Assembly: GCA_964525555.1 (NCBI GenBank)
Contig: CAZGHN010000014.1
Coordinates: forward strand, 7,757-71,756
Direction of reading: 5' to 3'
DNA length: 64,000 nucleotides
Origin: JAFGHJ01 sp964525555
GTDB taxonomy: Bacteria > Hydrothermota > UBA3072
The notes below the pieces were generated by a model. It was not told the DNA's origin. It did no database searches and saw only the letters and a program-made list of their open reading frames with translations. Positions 49,714-59,117 of the stretch are shown here, piece by piece. Positions within the stretch are counted from its first letter, which is position 1. The number at the start of each line of letters is the position of its first letter. Both the position numbers and the translations under genes were made by a program.

Positions 49714-51078
49714 TCATTTTTGTAGTACTAATTTGATTGTATCTGAAAGATTTCCAGCTTGTAATCTGCAAAAGTATATTCCGCTTGCTGTTTCTTTGGG
49801 CTTCCATTCTACTTCATGTTCCCCTGCTTTTTGAAATTTATCTACCAGTGTTGCTAACTCTTGACCGGCAACATTGTATATCTTTAGCGTAACATGATTG
49901 GAATTCGGTAAATTATATTTTATGGTTATTGCTGAATCATAAGGATTAGGAAAATTTTGGAATAACACATGTTTTCCGGGATTAACCTTCTCATTGAGCC
50001 CGGCGACTCCTTTGAATAGTCCCGCGTTGAGATCATATCCGAGCGAGTCCGGGAGAATATGTAGATAATCGATTGGCAATGGGTCGTCTACATTATCCGG
50101 TTTTTGTCTTAAAGAAATGTTACCTGTTTTTATAACGTCATTCTCGATTACTGTAAACGCTTCCGGGACAACACCTGCGAGATAAGATACTCCCTGGTAA
50201 TATTGATTGTTTACAATTACGCAAGTATCTAAAGAATACATTGTTGAGTTGTCTCCGTTTTTGATCCAGGCATATTTGCAATCTGACACTATATTATTCT
50301 TAAATTTAAAATCTGCATCTGTTTCTGAGGTCCAAATTCCACTTTGAGATGCGCCAAAAATGATAGAGTTGGTAAGGCTATTCCCGGTCTTACTGCTCCC
50401 TGCTGCGATCTCCCAAAATACCACGCTGTTCCTTGCATTGTAAAAGACGCAATGATCGACTCTAACTGAATCACCATGTGCAATTACCCCTACCTGAATA
50501 TGGGAGGCATCAACATCGCCAACAAACATACATTGCTCAACCAATAGGTCTGTTCTTGCTTTATTAAACCTGGCGATCGGGAAATATCTTGCGTTTGGAT
50601 AAAAATAACCGAGAAATTTAAGTCCTCTAATTGAAATATGACTTTCATCGATTAAAAAACCTACAACATAGTGATAATATTCACCTGGTACTTCCCCTTT
50701 TCTCGAATTACTTATAATTACCGGCATTCCCTCAGGTGTCCATGATGGATCGTCAGGTAGAGTATTGGCTTCGAATACAATTCGCCTGCCGGTCATATCT
50801 TTATCAGTGGAAATTGATAAAACACTATCCAATATATAGACTCCGGAATTTATTTTGACTGTATAGATACTATTAGCATCGCTTTTTATAATTTCAAGAG
50901 CCTTATGGATCGAATGAAACGGAGCTGCTTCTGTCCCCGGATTACTATCATCTCCATTTTCGCTGTCAACATAAACTGCCTGTGGATATACGGTAAAAAC
51001 ACAAATGCAAACTAAAAAACTTAAAAACAATCTTTTCTTCATGAATCCTGTCAGGATCGATGAAACTAACTTTTTCAT
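49714..51078 (-). CDS. Secreted right-handed beta-helix protein with sorting tail (copy 1)
   Basis: A 454-residue protein from the ATG at 51078 (AAGGAGGT upstream; the longer frame overlaps the preceding gene). It has a signal peptide at ~8-35 ('LFLSFLVCICVFTVYPQA'), then 'VYVDSENGDDSNPGTEAAPF', the standard opening of secreted parallel beta-helix proteins. Helix rungs follow to ~360 ('RVDHCVFYNARNSVVF', 'LTNSIIFGAS', 'FKNNIVSDCKYAW'). A FlgD-like tail covers ~375-454 ('NFPNPYDSAITIKYNL', 'SGIYFCRLQAG'). It is in an operon with the SBBP protein upstream and is a close paralogue of 54197-55552. Carbohydrate binding or lyase activity is possible, with no catalytic set seen. Confidence 0.85.
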   Translation of the reverse strand: MKKLVSSILTGFMKKRLFLSFLVCICVFTVYPQAVYVDSENGDDSNPGTEAAPFHSIHKALEIIKSDANSIYTVKINSGVYILDSVLSISTDKDMTGRRIVFEANTLPDDPSWTPEGMPVIISNSRKGEVPGEYYHYVVGFLIDESHISIRGLKFLGYFYPNARYFPIARFNKARTDLLVEQCMFVGDVDASHIQVGVIAHGDSVRVDHCVFYNARNSVVFWEIAAGSSKTGNSLTNSIIFGASQSGIWTSETDADFKFKNNIVSDCKYAWIKNGDNSTMYSLDTCVIVNNQYYQGVSYLAGVVPEAFTVIENDVIKTGNISLRQKPDNVDDPLPIDYLHILPDSLGYDLNAGLFKGVAGLNEKVNPGKHVLFQNFPNPYDSAITIKYNLPNSNHVTLKIYNVAGQELATLVDKFQKAGEHEVEWKPKETASGIYFCRLQAGNLSDTIKLVLQK

Positions 51079-51122
51079 TTCGTACCTCCTTAAAGGTTTA
51101 AAGTTTAATTTTACTACAGGTA

Positions 51123-52646
51123 TTATTTCAAACAAAGCATCTGCTTATTTAAGATATGCCCGTTAGCTTCAAGTTGATACACATAAAGACCTGCACCAGT
51201 TTGCCGATTAACGTCATCTGAAGCATCCCAGCTTATTTTATAATTTCCCGCTGTTTGCCAGTTGTTGACAAGCGTTTTAATTTTCTGACCTAAAGAATTA
51301 TAAATACTTAACGTAACGTGCGTTCCTTTTTTTAGGTCATATTCTATTTGGGTTGAGGAAACAAATGGATTTGGATGGTTTTGATAAAGTAAAAAATTAT
51401 CCGGTATTGAACTGTCATTATTTATAAATGCCTGATTACCGCTAACTTTTATTAAAAACGCATCCTGCCCGCCAATCGGCTCAGAAAAAAGACTATCAGT
51501 GGTGTAGCCAATTTGGTAGCAGTCGCCATCTTTATTGATTGATACTACTTTTCCGTTAGTCATTTTCGATTCATCGTTAAACAATAAATTTTCCCAAACC
51601 AGAGTTCCCTCTTTAGTATATCTTCTCATAAAGGCTTTACTATTTGCCCAATCCAGACATCCCCCGGCTAGAATATCTCCGGTGCTATCCGGAAATATTT
51701 TTACTTCCCATGTTCCGCTCCAGCTGCTCCCTCCTCCGAATTGACGATCCCATGATATGATACCATTACTATCCATAGCCATAATATTAGCGTAATTACC
51801 CCTACTTCCTCCCACGTACATTATTCCTTCTTCGTCAACAGCGATTCCTAAAGGTTCATCTTCGGCACCTGTTCCATTTTGAAATATTTCTATGAAATCT
51901 CCATCCATATTTAGATAAAAGACATAATTATCATAATTACCCGCGTTTGTTCCACCCCAATTTCCCCTTGTAGATCCTGTAACCAAAATATGACCATTAT
52001 TGTCCAATGTTAGCGACACACAATATTCATCCTGGTCAGTACCATATTGTTTTATCCACTGCTCTTCACCTTGCTCGTTAAGTTTTATTACAAATGCATC
52101 GCTACCACCAAAATGGGCAGAACCTAATTGACCATATGTATAACCACACGCATAAATGTTATTCATACTATCAAGAGCAATTTTTCTAATGTAGTCATCA
52201 CTGGTAGACCCAAATTGATAAAGCCATAGCGTGTCTCCGATGGGATTCAATTTGGCAATAAAACAATCAAGTCCACCGGCATTGCTGTGACCGCCTAAAC
52301 TACCGCCAGTTTTGCCTACAATGTAGCAATTGTAGTCTTTATCAACTGTTACACTGTAAATCCATTCATCTTGATTCGTACCAATTTGGTATGTCCATAC
52401 CAACTGACCTGCCGGGGAATATTTAGCTAAAAATCCATCCTGTCCACCGGCGTTGGCTTGTCCAATGTTACCATAAGTATAACCCGAAACATAAGCGTTT
52501 GCCGAATCATCCAGTGCTAAACCTTGGGGCTTATCATTTGTCGCAGTGCCAAACTGTACCCCGAATATTAATTCCTGATTTCTTGTTGCTCCTTTAAGGC
52601 TTAACGACCAGATTAACAATAGTGACACAATAGTGATTCCTTTCAT
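51123..52646 (-). CDS. Secreted SBBP-repeat beta-propeller protein with sorting tail
   Basis: A 507-residue protein. Signal peptide 1-19. About seven SBBP repeats cover ~25-400, each around 'GGQDGFLAKYSPAGQLVW', 'QIGTNQDEWIYSVTVD' and 'YIVGKTGGSLGG' elements. A FlgD-like/type IX tail lies at ~420-507 ('NHPNPFVSSTQIEYDL', 'GAGLYVYQLEANG'). It follows the 7TM-AraC copy 2 gene and precedes the beta-helix gene (44 bp gap), so it is the first gene of the exported operon. Good AGGAGG site. Ligand unknown. Confidence 0.85.
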   Translation of the reverse strand: MKGITIVSLLLIWSLSLKGATRNQELIFGVQFGTATNDKPQGLALDDSANAYVSGYTYGNIGQANAGGQDGFLAKYSPAGQLVWTYQIGTNQDEWIYSVTVDKDYNCYIVGKTGGSLGGHSNAGGLDCFIAKLNPIGDTLWLYQFGSTSDDYIRKIALDSMNNIYACGYTYGQLGSAHFGGSDAFVIKLNEQGEEQWIKQYGTDQDEYCVSLTLDNNGHILVTGSTRGNWGGTNAGNYDNYVFYLNMDGDFIEIFQNGTGAEDEPLGIAVDEEGIMYVGGSRGNYANIMAMDSNGIISWDRQFGGGSSWSGTWEVKIFPDSTGDILAGGCLDWANSKAFMRRYTKEGTLVWENLLFNDESKMTNGKVVSINKDGDCYQIGYTTDSLFSEPIGGQDAFLIKVSGNQAFINNDSSIPDNFLLYQNHPNPFVSSTQIEYDLKKGTHVTLSIYNSLGQKIKTLVNNWQTAGNYKISWDASDDVNRQTGAGLYVYQLEANGHILNKQMLCLK

Positions 52647-52714
52647 ATTTTCCTCCTTTTTAATTTATTCTTAGCTTTTTTTGTCATTTTTTTTAACCAG
52701 TATTTTCTGCTTTA

Positions 52715-52752
52715 TGTCTATTATATCAAAAAGGAGAAAAATAGTCGACAAA
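52715..52752 (-). promoter_or_regulatory. Conserved promoter block, copy 2
   Basis: Minus strand: 'ctttgtcgac' core, 'tatttttctcctttttga' spacer, TATAAT. TCGACT as -35 gives a 17-bp spacer. Drives the SBBP/beta-helix operon, about 75-100 nt upstream of the start. Confidence 0.6.
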
Positions 52753-52804
52753 GCGGATGCGCTTTAACTTTTTATTGATTATTAATTGATATTAAAATCG
52801 TTAT

Positions 52805-53923
52805 TTAGTTATTTAAGTGATGATTTTTCCTGAATTCTTTAGGAGTCATTCCCGTGAATTTCTTAAATGCTGTATTAAATGTAGGCTTTGTATTGAAACC
52901 ACATTCGAAAGCGATTCGAAGCAAAGTCTTTCCGGAATTGCTTGTATTTTTTAACTGATTAATACACTCCTTAACACGATATTGATTGACAAAATCGTAA
53001 AAATTTTGATTAAACATTTCATTTATAATCTGCGAAAGGTATTTTTCTGAAATCGATAATCTCTGGGCAAGCATGTCTAAATTTAAGGTCGAATCAAGAT
53101 AAAGCTTTTCCTCATTCATATATTTGAGCAATTGTTCTTTAATCTTTATTTTATATTTTTCCGATAGGCCTGATTTCGTGTATTTTTTGTTAAATAAATA
53201 AAGATTAGGTACTTTTAGAGATACATATACTATTGAAGTGAGAAATAAAAATGAAGCCAAAAAATAAACATTAACCGTATAAGTACACCACTTTCCACCT
53301 GTTGATATGATCAAGAATATAAATGAGTGTAACTTAGCAATCCATAAAACAAATGAACCGATGATTAAAAACCGAATCCAATTATACTTCAGTTCTTTCT
53401 TGTTGTAAAAAAATGTTTTAATAGAAAAGCCATATGAATTTAGGAATTTTAAAATCAGAAAGTAGTATAGTAAGTTTTGAAACAAGAAAATCCCATTGCC
53501 GGTAATATCCAGAGGATGTCTCCAAATATAAAATCTTTCTGTGAAGATCAAAACCAGTGTTATATAGCAGGTTATTACGATGAATGGCAATAAGTGAATA
53601 AAATCATCTCCGCTCAAACGAAAATTATTATCCAGTAGTGATTTTACATAAAAGTAAAATAGGGGTCCAATCAAAAGGGATAATTGACTTATAACGAAAA
53701 TGAATTTATGGTAATTTACGAAGTACTGCGCGACATGAATACCTACAGTGAATGAACAGCACATTATAACTCCAAAACTTAAAAACCAGAAACCTAAAAT
53801 TATGTTGCTCTGTTTATTACCTTTTTTTATCGTAAAAAGGAAAACAGACATTAATAAAGCCTGAAAAATTGCAACAATACAGGCAATAGGTATTAGATTT
53901 AATTCAGCCGTTACATTATTCAT
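52805..53923 (-). CDS. Seven-helix membrane AraC-family regulator (copy 2)
   Basis: A 372-residue paralogue of copy 1, with the same layout: about seven hydrophobic helices in residues 1-~235, starting 'LIPIACIVAIFQALLMSVFL', then the AraC DNA-binding domain (~265-372) with 'DMLAQRLSISEKYLSQIINE' and 'IAFECGFNTKPTFNTAFKK'. Closest to copy 3, sharing the N-terminal 'MNNVTAELN'. It precedes the SBBP/beta-helix operon on the same strand. Likely regulates it or itself (inference from position and shared promoter motifs). Confidence 0.88.
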   Translation of the reverse strand: MNNVTAELNLIPIACIVAIFQALLMSVFLFTIKKGNKQSNIILGFWFLSFGVIMCCSFTVGIHVAQYFVNYHKFIFVISQLSLLIGPLFYFYVKSLLDNNFRLSGDDFIHLLPFIVITCYITLVLIFTERFYIWRHPLDITGNGIFLFQNLLYYFLILKFLNSYGFSIKTFFYNKKELKYNWIRFLIIGSFVLWIAKLHSFIFLIISTGGKWCTYTVNVYFLASFLFLTSIVYVSLKVPNLYLFNKKYTKSGLSEKYKIKIKEQLLKYMNEEKLYLDSTLNLDMLAQRLSISEKYLSQIINEMFNQNFYDFVNQYRVKECINQLKNTSNSGKTLLRIAFECGFNTKPTFNTAFKKFTGMTPKEFRKNHHLNN

Positions 53924-53972
53924 TTAAATTGATTTACCCATTTTTATTTAGCCAAAGTTATTCTTAAAGATA

Positions 53973-54000
53973 ATAATAAAAATTTTTTCAATTATGTCAA
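53973..54000 (-). promoter_or_regulatory. Promoter of AraC regulator copy 2
   Basis: Minus strand TTGACA (54000-53995), 16-bp spacer, TATTAT (53978-53973), followed by 'TATCTTTAAGAAT', a block shared with copy 3. Confidence 0.6.
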
Positions 54001-54196
54001 TAAGAGGAGAAAGATGTACTTAGAAGGGAACAGTTGGCAATTGAAAAAACGACAAAAAATATTCATTTAATTTATGTAATTCTTTGTTTCTAATATGATT
54101 AAGATATTGATAATTAGGGGGGAGACAAGACAAGCTCTCCCCCTCTAATTAATTGCTATGTTTTTATTGAACTTTTACTTACAATAAACAACAGAG

Positions 54197-55552
54197 TTAC
54201 TTTTGTAATATTAATTTTCTTGAAGCTGAAAAATCTCCGGCTTCCAATTTGTAAAAGTATATTCCGCTTGCTGTTTCTTTGAGTTCCCATTCTATTTCAT
54301 GCTCTCCTGCTATTTGAAATTCGTCTACCAATATTGCTAACTCTTGACCGGCAACATTGTATATCTTTAGCGTAACATGATTGGAATTTGGTAAATTGTA
54401 TTTTATGGTTATTGCTGAATCATAAGGATTATGAAAACTTTGGAATGACACATGTTTTCCGGGATTAACCTTCTCATTGAGGCCGGCGACTCCTTTGAAT
54501 AGTCCCGCGTTGAGATTATATCCGAGTGAGTCTGGGAGAATATGTAGATAATCGATTGGTATTGGATTGTCAATATTATCTATAAATCTTAATGAAATTT
54601 CGCCTACTTTTATAACATCATTCTCGATCACTGTAAATGCTTCCGGAACCACACCTGAGAGATAAGCTACTCCCTGGTAATATTGATTGTTTACAATTAC
54701 GCAAGTATCTAAAGAATATATTGTTGAGTTGTCTCCGTTTTTAACCCAGGCATATTCGCAACCTGAAACTATATTTTTCTTGAAGCTGAAATCTACGTCC
54801 GTTACCGAGGTCCAAATTCCACTGAATCCTCCAATAATTATAGAGCTAGTAAGACTATTACCGGTTTTAGTTCCTCCTCCGGCGTCCTCCCAAAATACTA
54901 TGCCATTATTTGCGTTATAAAAGACACAATAATCGACTCTAACTGAATCACCATGCGCGATTACACCTACCTGAATATGAGAGGCATCGTCATCACCTAC
55001 AAACATACATTGCTCAACCAATAGATCTGTCGTTGCTTTATTAAACCTGGCGATCGGAAAGTAATAGCTATTTGGATAAAAATAACCGAGAAATTTAAGT
55101 CCTCTGATTGTAATATGACTTTCATTTATTAAAAAACTAACAATAAATTGATCGTATCCTGGTATTTCCCCTTTTCTAGAATTACTTATAATTACCGGCA
55201 TTCCCTCAGGTGTCCATGATGGATCGTCGGGTAGAATATTTGCTTCGAATACAATTCGCTTGCCGGTCATATCTTTATCAGTGGAAATTGATAAAACACT
55301 ATCCAATATATAGACTCCGGAATTTATTTTGACTGTATAGATACTATTAGAATTGCTTTTTACAATTTCAAGAGCCTTATGAATCGAGTAAAACGGAGCT
55401 GCTTCTGTTCCCGGATTACTATCGTCTCCGTTTTCGCTGTCAACGTAAACTGCTTGGGGGTGGACGGTAAAAACACAGGTGCAAACTAAAAGGCTTAACA
55501 TTAATCTTTTTCTTATAAGGACTGTCAGGGCTGATAAAACTAAATTTTTCAT
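54197..55552 (-). CDS. Secreted right-handed beta-helix protein with sorting tail (copy 2)
   Basis: A 451-residue protein very close to the 49714-51078 product over its whole length, including signal, 'VYVDSENGDDSNPGTEAAPF', beta-helix rungs and tail ('NPYDSAITIKYNL', 'SGIYFYKLEAG'). The main differences are local, e.g. 'IVFWEDAGGGTK' against 'VVFWEIAAGSSK'. The first Pro of the usual 'PNP' tail start is His-Asn-Pro here. It is the second gene after the FG-GAP gene (81 bp gap) with an AGGAGG site. The DNA is similar enough to suggest fairly recent duplication. Confidence 0.85.
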   Translation of the reverse strand: MKNLVLSALTVLIRKRLMLSLLVCTCVFTVHPQAVYVDSENGDDSNPGTEAAPFYSIHKALEIVKSNSNSIYTVKINSGVYILDSVLSISTDKDMTGKRIVFEANILPDDPSWTPEGMPVIISNSRKGEIPGYDQFIVSFLINESHITIRGLKFLGYFYPNSYYFPIARFNKATTDLLVEQCMFVGDDDASHIQVGVIAHGDSVRVDYCVFYNANNGIVFWEDAGGGTKTGNSLTSSIIIGGFSGIWTSVTDVDFSFKKNIVSGCEYAWVKNGDNSTIYSLDTCVIVNNQYYQGVAYLSGVVPEAFTVIENDVIKVGEISLRFIDNIDNPIPIDYLHILPDSLGYNLNAGLFKGVAGLNEKVNPGKHVSFQSFHNPYDSAITIKYNLPNSNHVTLKIYNVAGQELAILVDEFQIAGEHEIEWELKETASGIYFYKLEAGDFSASRKLILQK

Positions 55553-55633
55553 TTACTACCTCCTTTTTAATTTATTTTTAGCTTTTTTTATCATTTTTTA
55601 CCTCTTGATGTGATTCTTAATGTAAAAACTTTA

Positions 55634-57382
55634 CTATCGCATAAGGAGAATCTTCCTTACGAGTCGTTCTTTTTCTCCTTTCTTAAGAGATATGAGGTAT
55701 ATATCATTCGATAGTGGTTCTGATGAACTGCTTACTCCATACCATTTAACCGTGTAAACCCCTTCGGCTTTCTTCCCCGTGAATAAATTCGCAATTTTCA
55801 TACCGACCTTATTGTAAACAGACAAAATTATCTCTTCTTGTGTCTTTTCTTCTGAAATGGAAAACTTTATATCAAAGGTATTTATTGAAATGTATGGGAA
55901 TACGCTCAGTTTTGTATTCTCTCCGTAGTCCGTATAATCTTCGATTCCTGAGCTGTTGCCGAAATATAGGAATGCCATTCCTTCATCCGTTTCTCCATTG
56001 TCGTACGCAATAGCTCCCACAATTACGTCCGAATACCCGTCTCCGTTTACATCTCCCGCCGAGAAGACGGATCCTCCGAAACCAGAATTGTCTTGATTGG
56101 ATTCGGCTGTCCAGTCAGGAGAAATTGAGAGTCCCGAGGAGCCCCCATGATAGACATAAACCCTTCCTTCATCCGTTTCTCCATTATCATAACCATAAGC
56201 ACCCACAATCACGTCCGAATACCCGTCTCCGTTTACATCTCCTGCCGAGACGGAGTAACCAAAGTATACGTCTGCCTGATCGGGTTCGGCTGTCCAGCTG
56301 GGAGATGCGGAAAGACCCGAGGAACTACCATGATATACATAAGCCCCTCCTTCATTTGTTTCTCCATTGCTATACCTATAAGCACCCACAATCACGTCCG
56401 AATAACCGTCTCCGTTTACGTCGTTTGCCGTGGAGACGTCTACGCCGAAGCATGCACCTGGCTTATCGGATTCGGCTGTCCAGCTGGGAGAGCTCGAAAG
56501 TCCTGAGGGACTACCATGGTATACAAATACCCTTCCTTCATTTGTTTCTCCATTATCATAACCATAAGCACCCACAATCACGTCCGAATAACCGTCTCCG
56601 TTTACATCTCCTGCTGAGACGGAGTAACCAAAGTATGCGTAACTCTGATTGGATTCGGCCACCCAGTCAGGAGAGCTGGAGAGTCCCGAGGAGCCCCCAT
56701 GATAGACATAAACCCTTCCTTCATCAGTCTCTCCGTTGTCGTATCTATAAGCACCCACAATTACGTCCGAATACCCGTCTCCGTTTACGTCTCCTGCTGT
56801 GGAGACGCAGCGGCCGAACCGTGGGCCTGCCTGATTGGATTCGGCCACCCAGTCAGGAGAGCTGGAAAGTCCCGAAGAACTACCATGATATACAAATACC
56901 CTTCCTTCATCAGTTTGTCCATTGTCGTAATAATAAGCTGATACAATCACATCCGAATACCCGTCTCCGTTTACATCCCCCGCAGAGGAAACGTAGCGTC
57001 CGAAGTATGACTCTGCCTGATCGGATTCGGCCACCCAGTCAGGAGAGCTGGAGGGCCCTGAGGAACCACCGTGATATACATAAGCTCTTCCTTCATCCGT
57101 CTCTCCGTTGTCGTAAGTATACGCACCCACAATCACGTCCGAATAACCGTCTCCGTTTACGTCCCCTGCCGAGGAGACGGAGATGCCGAAATAAGCACTG
57201 TCTTGATTGGATTCAACCGACCAGTCAGGGGTCTCGCTGGGATCTCTACCTTTAGCAAACATCGATCTTTCTTCTTCGGACGCAAATACAAGTTCAGGAT
57301 TAAACGAAAAAAAGACTAAAAAGAACAATAAAGAAAAACTTTTCGTAAAAACTCTTAGTTTTGGTAAACATAATTTTTTCAT
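55634..57382 (-). CDS. Secreted seven-repeat FG-GAP (integrin-alpha-like) propeller protein with sorting tail
   Basis: A 582-residue protein. Signal peptide at ~12-35 ('SFSLLFFLVFFSFNPELVFA'). Seven ~60-residue FG-GAP repeats span ~50-480, each with 'GDVNGDGYSDVIVGAY' (Ca loop D-x-N-G-D-G) and 'GRVYVYHGSSSGLSSSP'. A variant FlgD-like tail is at ~495-582 ('ILSVYNKVGMKIANLF', ends 'RKILLMR'). The very high repeat identity at DNA level makes it prone to recombination. It takes the place held by the SBBP protein in the sister module, directly after AraC copy 3. Probably a surface adhesin or glycan-binding propeller (inference). Confidence 0.88.
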   Translation of the reverse strand: MKKLCLPKLRVFTKSFSLLFFLVFFSFNPELVFASEEERSMFAKGRDPSETPDWSVESNQDSAYFGISVSSAGDVNGDGYSDVIVGAYTYDNGETDEGRAYVYHGGSSGPSSSPDWVAESDQAESYFGRYVSSAGDVNGDGYSDVIVSAYYYDNGQTDEGRVFVYHGSSSGLSSSPDWVAESNQAGPRFGRCVSTAGDVNGDGYSDVIVGAYRYDNGETDEGRVYVYHGGSSGLSSSPDWVAESNQSYAYFGYSVSAGDVNGDGYSDVIVGAYGYDNGETNEGRVFVYHGSPSGLSSSPSWTAESDKPGACFGVDVSTANDVNGDGYSDVIVGAYRYSNGETNEGGAYVYHGSSSGLSASPSWTAEPDQADVYFGYSVSAGDVNGDGYSDVIVGAYGYDNGETDEGRVYVYHGGSSGLSISPDWTAESNQDNSGFGGSVFSAGDVNGDGYSDVIVGAIAYDNGETDEGMAFLYFGNSSGIEDYTDYGENTKLSVFPYISINTFDIKFSISEEKTQEEIILSVYNKVGMKIANLFTGKKAEGVYTVKWYGVSSSSEPLSNDIYLISLKKGEKERLVRKILLMR

Positions 57383-57451
57383 TTTAACACTCCTTTTTAA
57401 TTTGTTTTTTTATCATTTCTCTTTTTAAGCCGGAATTTTCAGCTTTACGTC

Positions 57452-57492
57452 AATTATATTAAAAAGGAAGAAAAATGTCGACAAACTGTATA
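57452..57492 (-). promoter_or_regulatory. Conserved promoter block, copy 3
   Basis: Minus strand: 'gtttgtcgaca', 'tttttcttcctttttaa', TATAAT. TCGACA as -35 with 17-bp spacer. Drives the FG-GAP/beta-helix operon. Confidence 0.6.
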
Positions 57493-57516
57493 GAGTTTTA
57501 CCTTTTTATTGATTTT

Positions 57517-58650
57517 TTACTGGATATTGGAGTTGTTATTTAAGTGATTGTTTTTCCTGAATTCTTTAGGAGTTAACCTTGTGAATTTTTTAAATGCGGA
57601 ATTGAATGTGGCTTTTGTATTGAAGCCACATTCGAAAGCAATGTGCAGGAGAGTCTTCCCGGAGTTGTTTTTATCCTTTAACCGGTTAATACATTCCTTA
57701 ACACGATATTGATTGACAAAATCATAAAAATTTTGATTAAACATTTCATTTATAATTTGAGAAAGATGGTTTGTAGAGGTCGATAGTTTTTGTGCAAGTA
57801 TTTCTAGGTTTAAATTCGAATCGAGATAAAGCTTTTCTTCATCCATATGTTTCAATAATTTTTCTTTAAATTTTGCTTTATCTTTTTTTGATAAAGGAGA
57901 ATACCTGTATTTTTTATTAAATGAATAAATATCAGGTATTTTTAGAGATAAATATACTATTGAAGTCATAAATAAAAATGAAGCTAAAAAACTCGCGCTA
58001 GCCGTATAAGTACACCAATTTTCACCTGTTGACGTGATTCCTAATATAAAAGAATGTAATTTCGCAATCCATATAGCAAATGAGCCAATGATTAAGAGCC
58101 GAATCCAATTATACTTTAAATCTTTTTTATTGAAGAAGAGTTTTTTAACAGAGAGTTCATGTGATTTTAGTAGTTGTAAAATTAGAAAACAATAAAATAT
58201 GTTTTGAAATACAAAGAACCCATTGCTGACAATATCCAGGGGATGTCTCCAGATATAAAATTTTTTTGTAAGGATCAAAACAACCGTTATATAACAGGTA
58301 ATAGTGATAAATGGTAATAAGTGAATAATATCATCTCCGCTAAAACGAAAATTTTCATCCAATAATGATTTTGCATAAAAATAGAGTAAAGGTGCGGTTA
58401 AAAGAGATAATTGACTTATGATGAAAATTAATTTATGGTAATTTACGAAGTATTGCCAGACATAATTGCCTACAATAAATGAACAGCAAATTATAACTGC
58501 AAAACTTAAAAACCAGAAACCTAAAATTATGTTGCTCTGTTTATTACCTTTTTTTATTGTAAAAAGAAAGATAGCCATTAACCAAGCCTGAAAGATTGCA
58601 ACAATACAGGCAATAGGTATTATATTTAATTCAGCCGTTACGTTATTCAT
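57517..58650 (-). CDS. Seven-helix membrane AraC-family regulator (copy 3)
   Basis: A 377-residue paralogue of copies 1 and 2. Hydrophobic helices in residues 1-~235 start with 'IIPIACIVAIFQAWLMAIFL'. The AraC domain lies at ~265-377 ('EILAQKLSTSTNHLSQIINE', 'IAFECGFNTKATFNSAFKK', 'LTPKEFRKN'). It has a slightly longer, Asn-rich C-terminus. It precedes the FG-GAP/beta-helix operon. The N-terminal sensor halves differ more than the DNA-binding halves, which fits sensors for different cues acting on similar sites (inference). Confidence 0.88.
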   Translation of the reverse strand: MNNVTAELNIIPIACIVAIFQAWLMAIFLFTIKKGNKQSNIILGFWFLSFAVIICCSFIVGNYVWQYFVNYHKLIFIISQLSLLTAPLLYFYAKSLLDENFRFSGDDIIHLLPFITITCYITVVLILTKKFYIWRHPLDIVSNGFFVFQNIFYCFLILQLLKSHELSVKKLFFNKKDLKYNWIRLLIIGSFAIWIAKLHSFILGITSTGENWCTYTASASFLASFLFMTSIVYLSLKIPDIYSFNKKYRYSPLSKKDKAKFKEKLLKHMDEEKLYLDSNLNLEILAQKLSTSTNHLSQIINEMFNQNFYDFVNQYRVKECINRLKDKNNSGKTLLHIAFECGFNTKATFNSAFKKFTRLTPKEFRKNNHLNNNSNIQ

Positions 58651-58713
58651 TTAAATTTACTAGTCCATTTTTATTTTAATTTAAACCAGGAGATTAATTA
58701 ATTCTTCAAGATA

Positions 58714-58741
58714 ATAATAAAAGTTTTGCCGAAATTGTCAA
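58714..58741 (-). promoter_or_regulatory. Promoter of AraC regulator copy 3
   Basis: Minus strand TTGACA (58741-58736), 16-bp spacer, TATTAT (58719-58714), then 'TATCTTGAAGAAT'. Nearly the same as copy 2. Confidence 0.6.
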
Positions 58742-58779
58742 TCTGTGAATCAGGAGCCAATATTAGGATTTTGGATTTG

Positions 58780-58980
58780 GGGGGTAGGATTTAGTTTTGA
58801 ATTCTGAGTTTTTAATTTTGAGTTTTTAATTCAACATTATGCATTGGGGGACGGTGCTTGACATTATGCATTGGGGGACTATATGCATTGGGGGACGGTG
58901 CTTGACATTGTGACAACAAACAAAAAATTCTCTTAATCCTTTTTAATCTGTGTCCTTTCTCTTTGTGTCTTGGTACCTTC
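58780..58980. repeat. Spacer repeats, including two copies of 'ggggacggtgcttgacatt'
   Basis: 'gggggacggtgcttgacatt' occurs at about 58853 and 58890, with 'atgcattgggggac' between. Then 'tctcttaatccttttta' as at 47305. No gene in this spacer. Confidence 0.55.
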
Positions 58981-58995
58981 GTGGTAATTTCAATA

Positions 58996-59024
58996 TTGAC
59001 AAATCCTATGAAAATGCCTACAAT
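58996..59024 (+). promoter_or_regulatory. Promoter of the DUF4382 lipoprotein gene
   Basis: TTGACA (58996-59001), 17-bp spacer, TACAAT (59019-59024). Leader of about 85 nt, with GAAGGAGGTG before the ATG at 59118. Confidence 0.65.
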
Positions 59025-59117
59025 ATATAAAGACTAAACATTCCTTTTTAATTAAATAATAGTATAAACGAATCAGTTCACTTGTAATTTAAAAAACTTT
59101 TTAGAAGGAGGTGTAAA

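Noticed and set aside
56125..57255. A 376-codon plus-strand frame opposite the FG-GAP gene
   Set aside because: It is rich in Arg, His and Pro repeats created by the antisense of the FG-GAP repeats; the minus frame is clearly the real gene.
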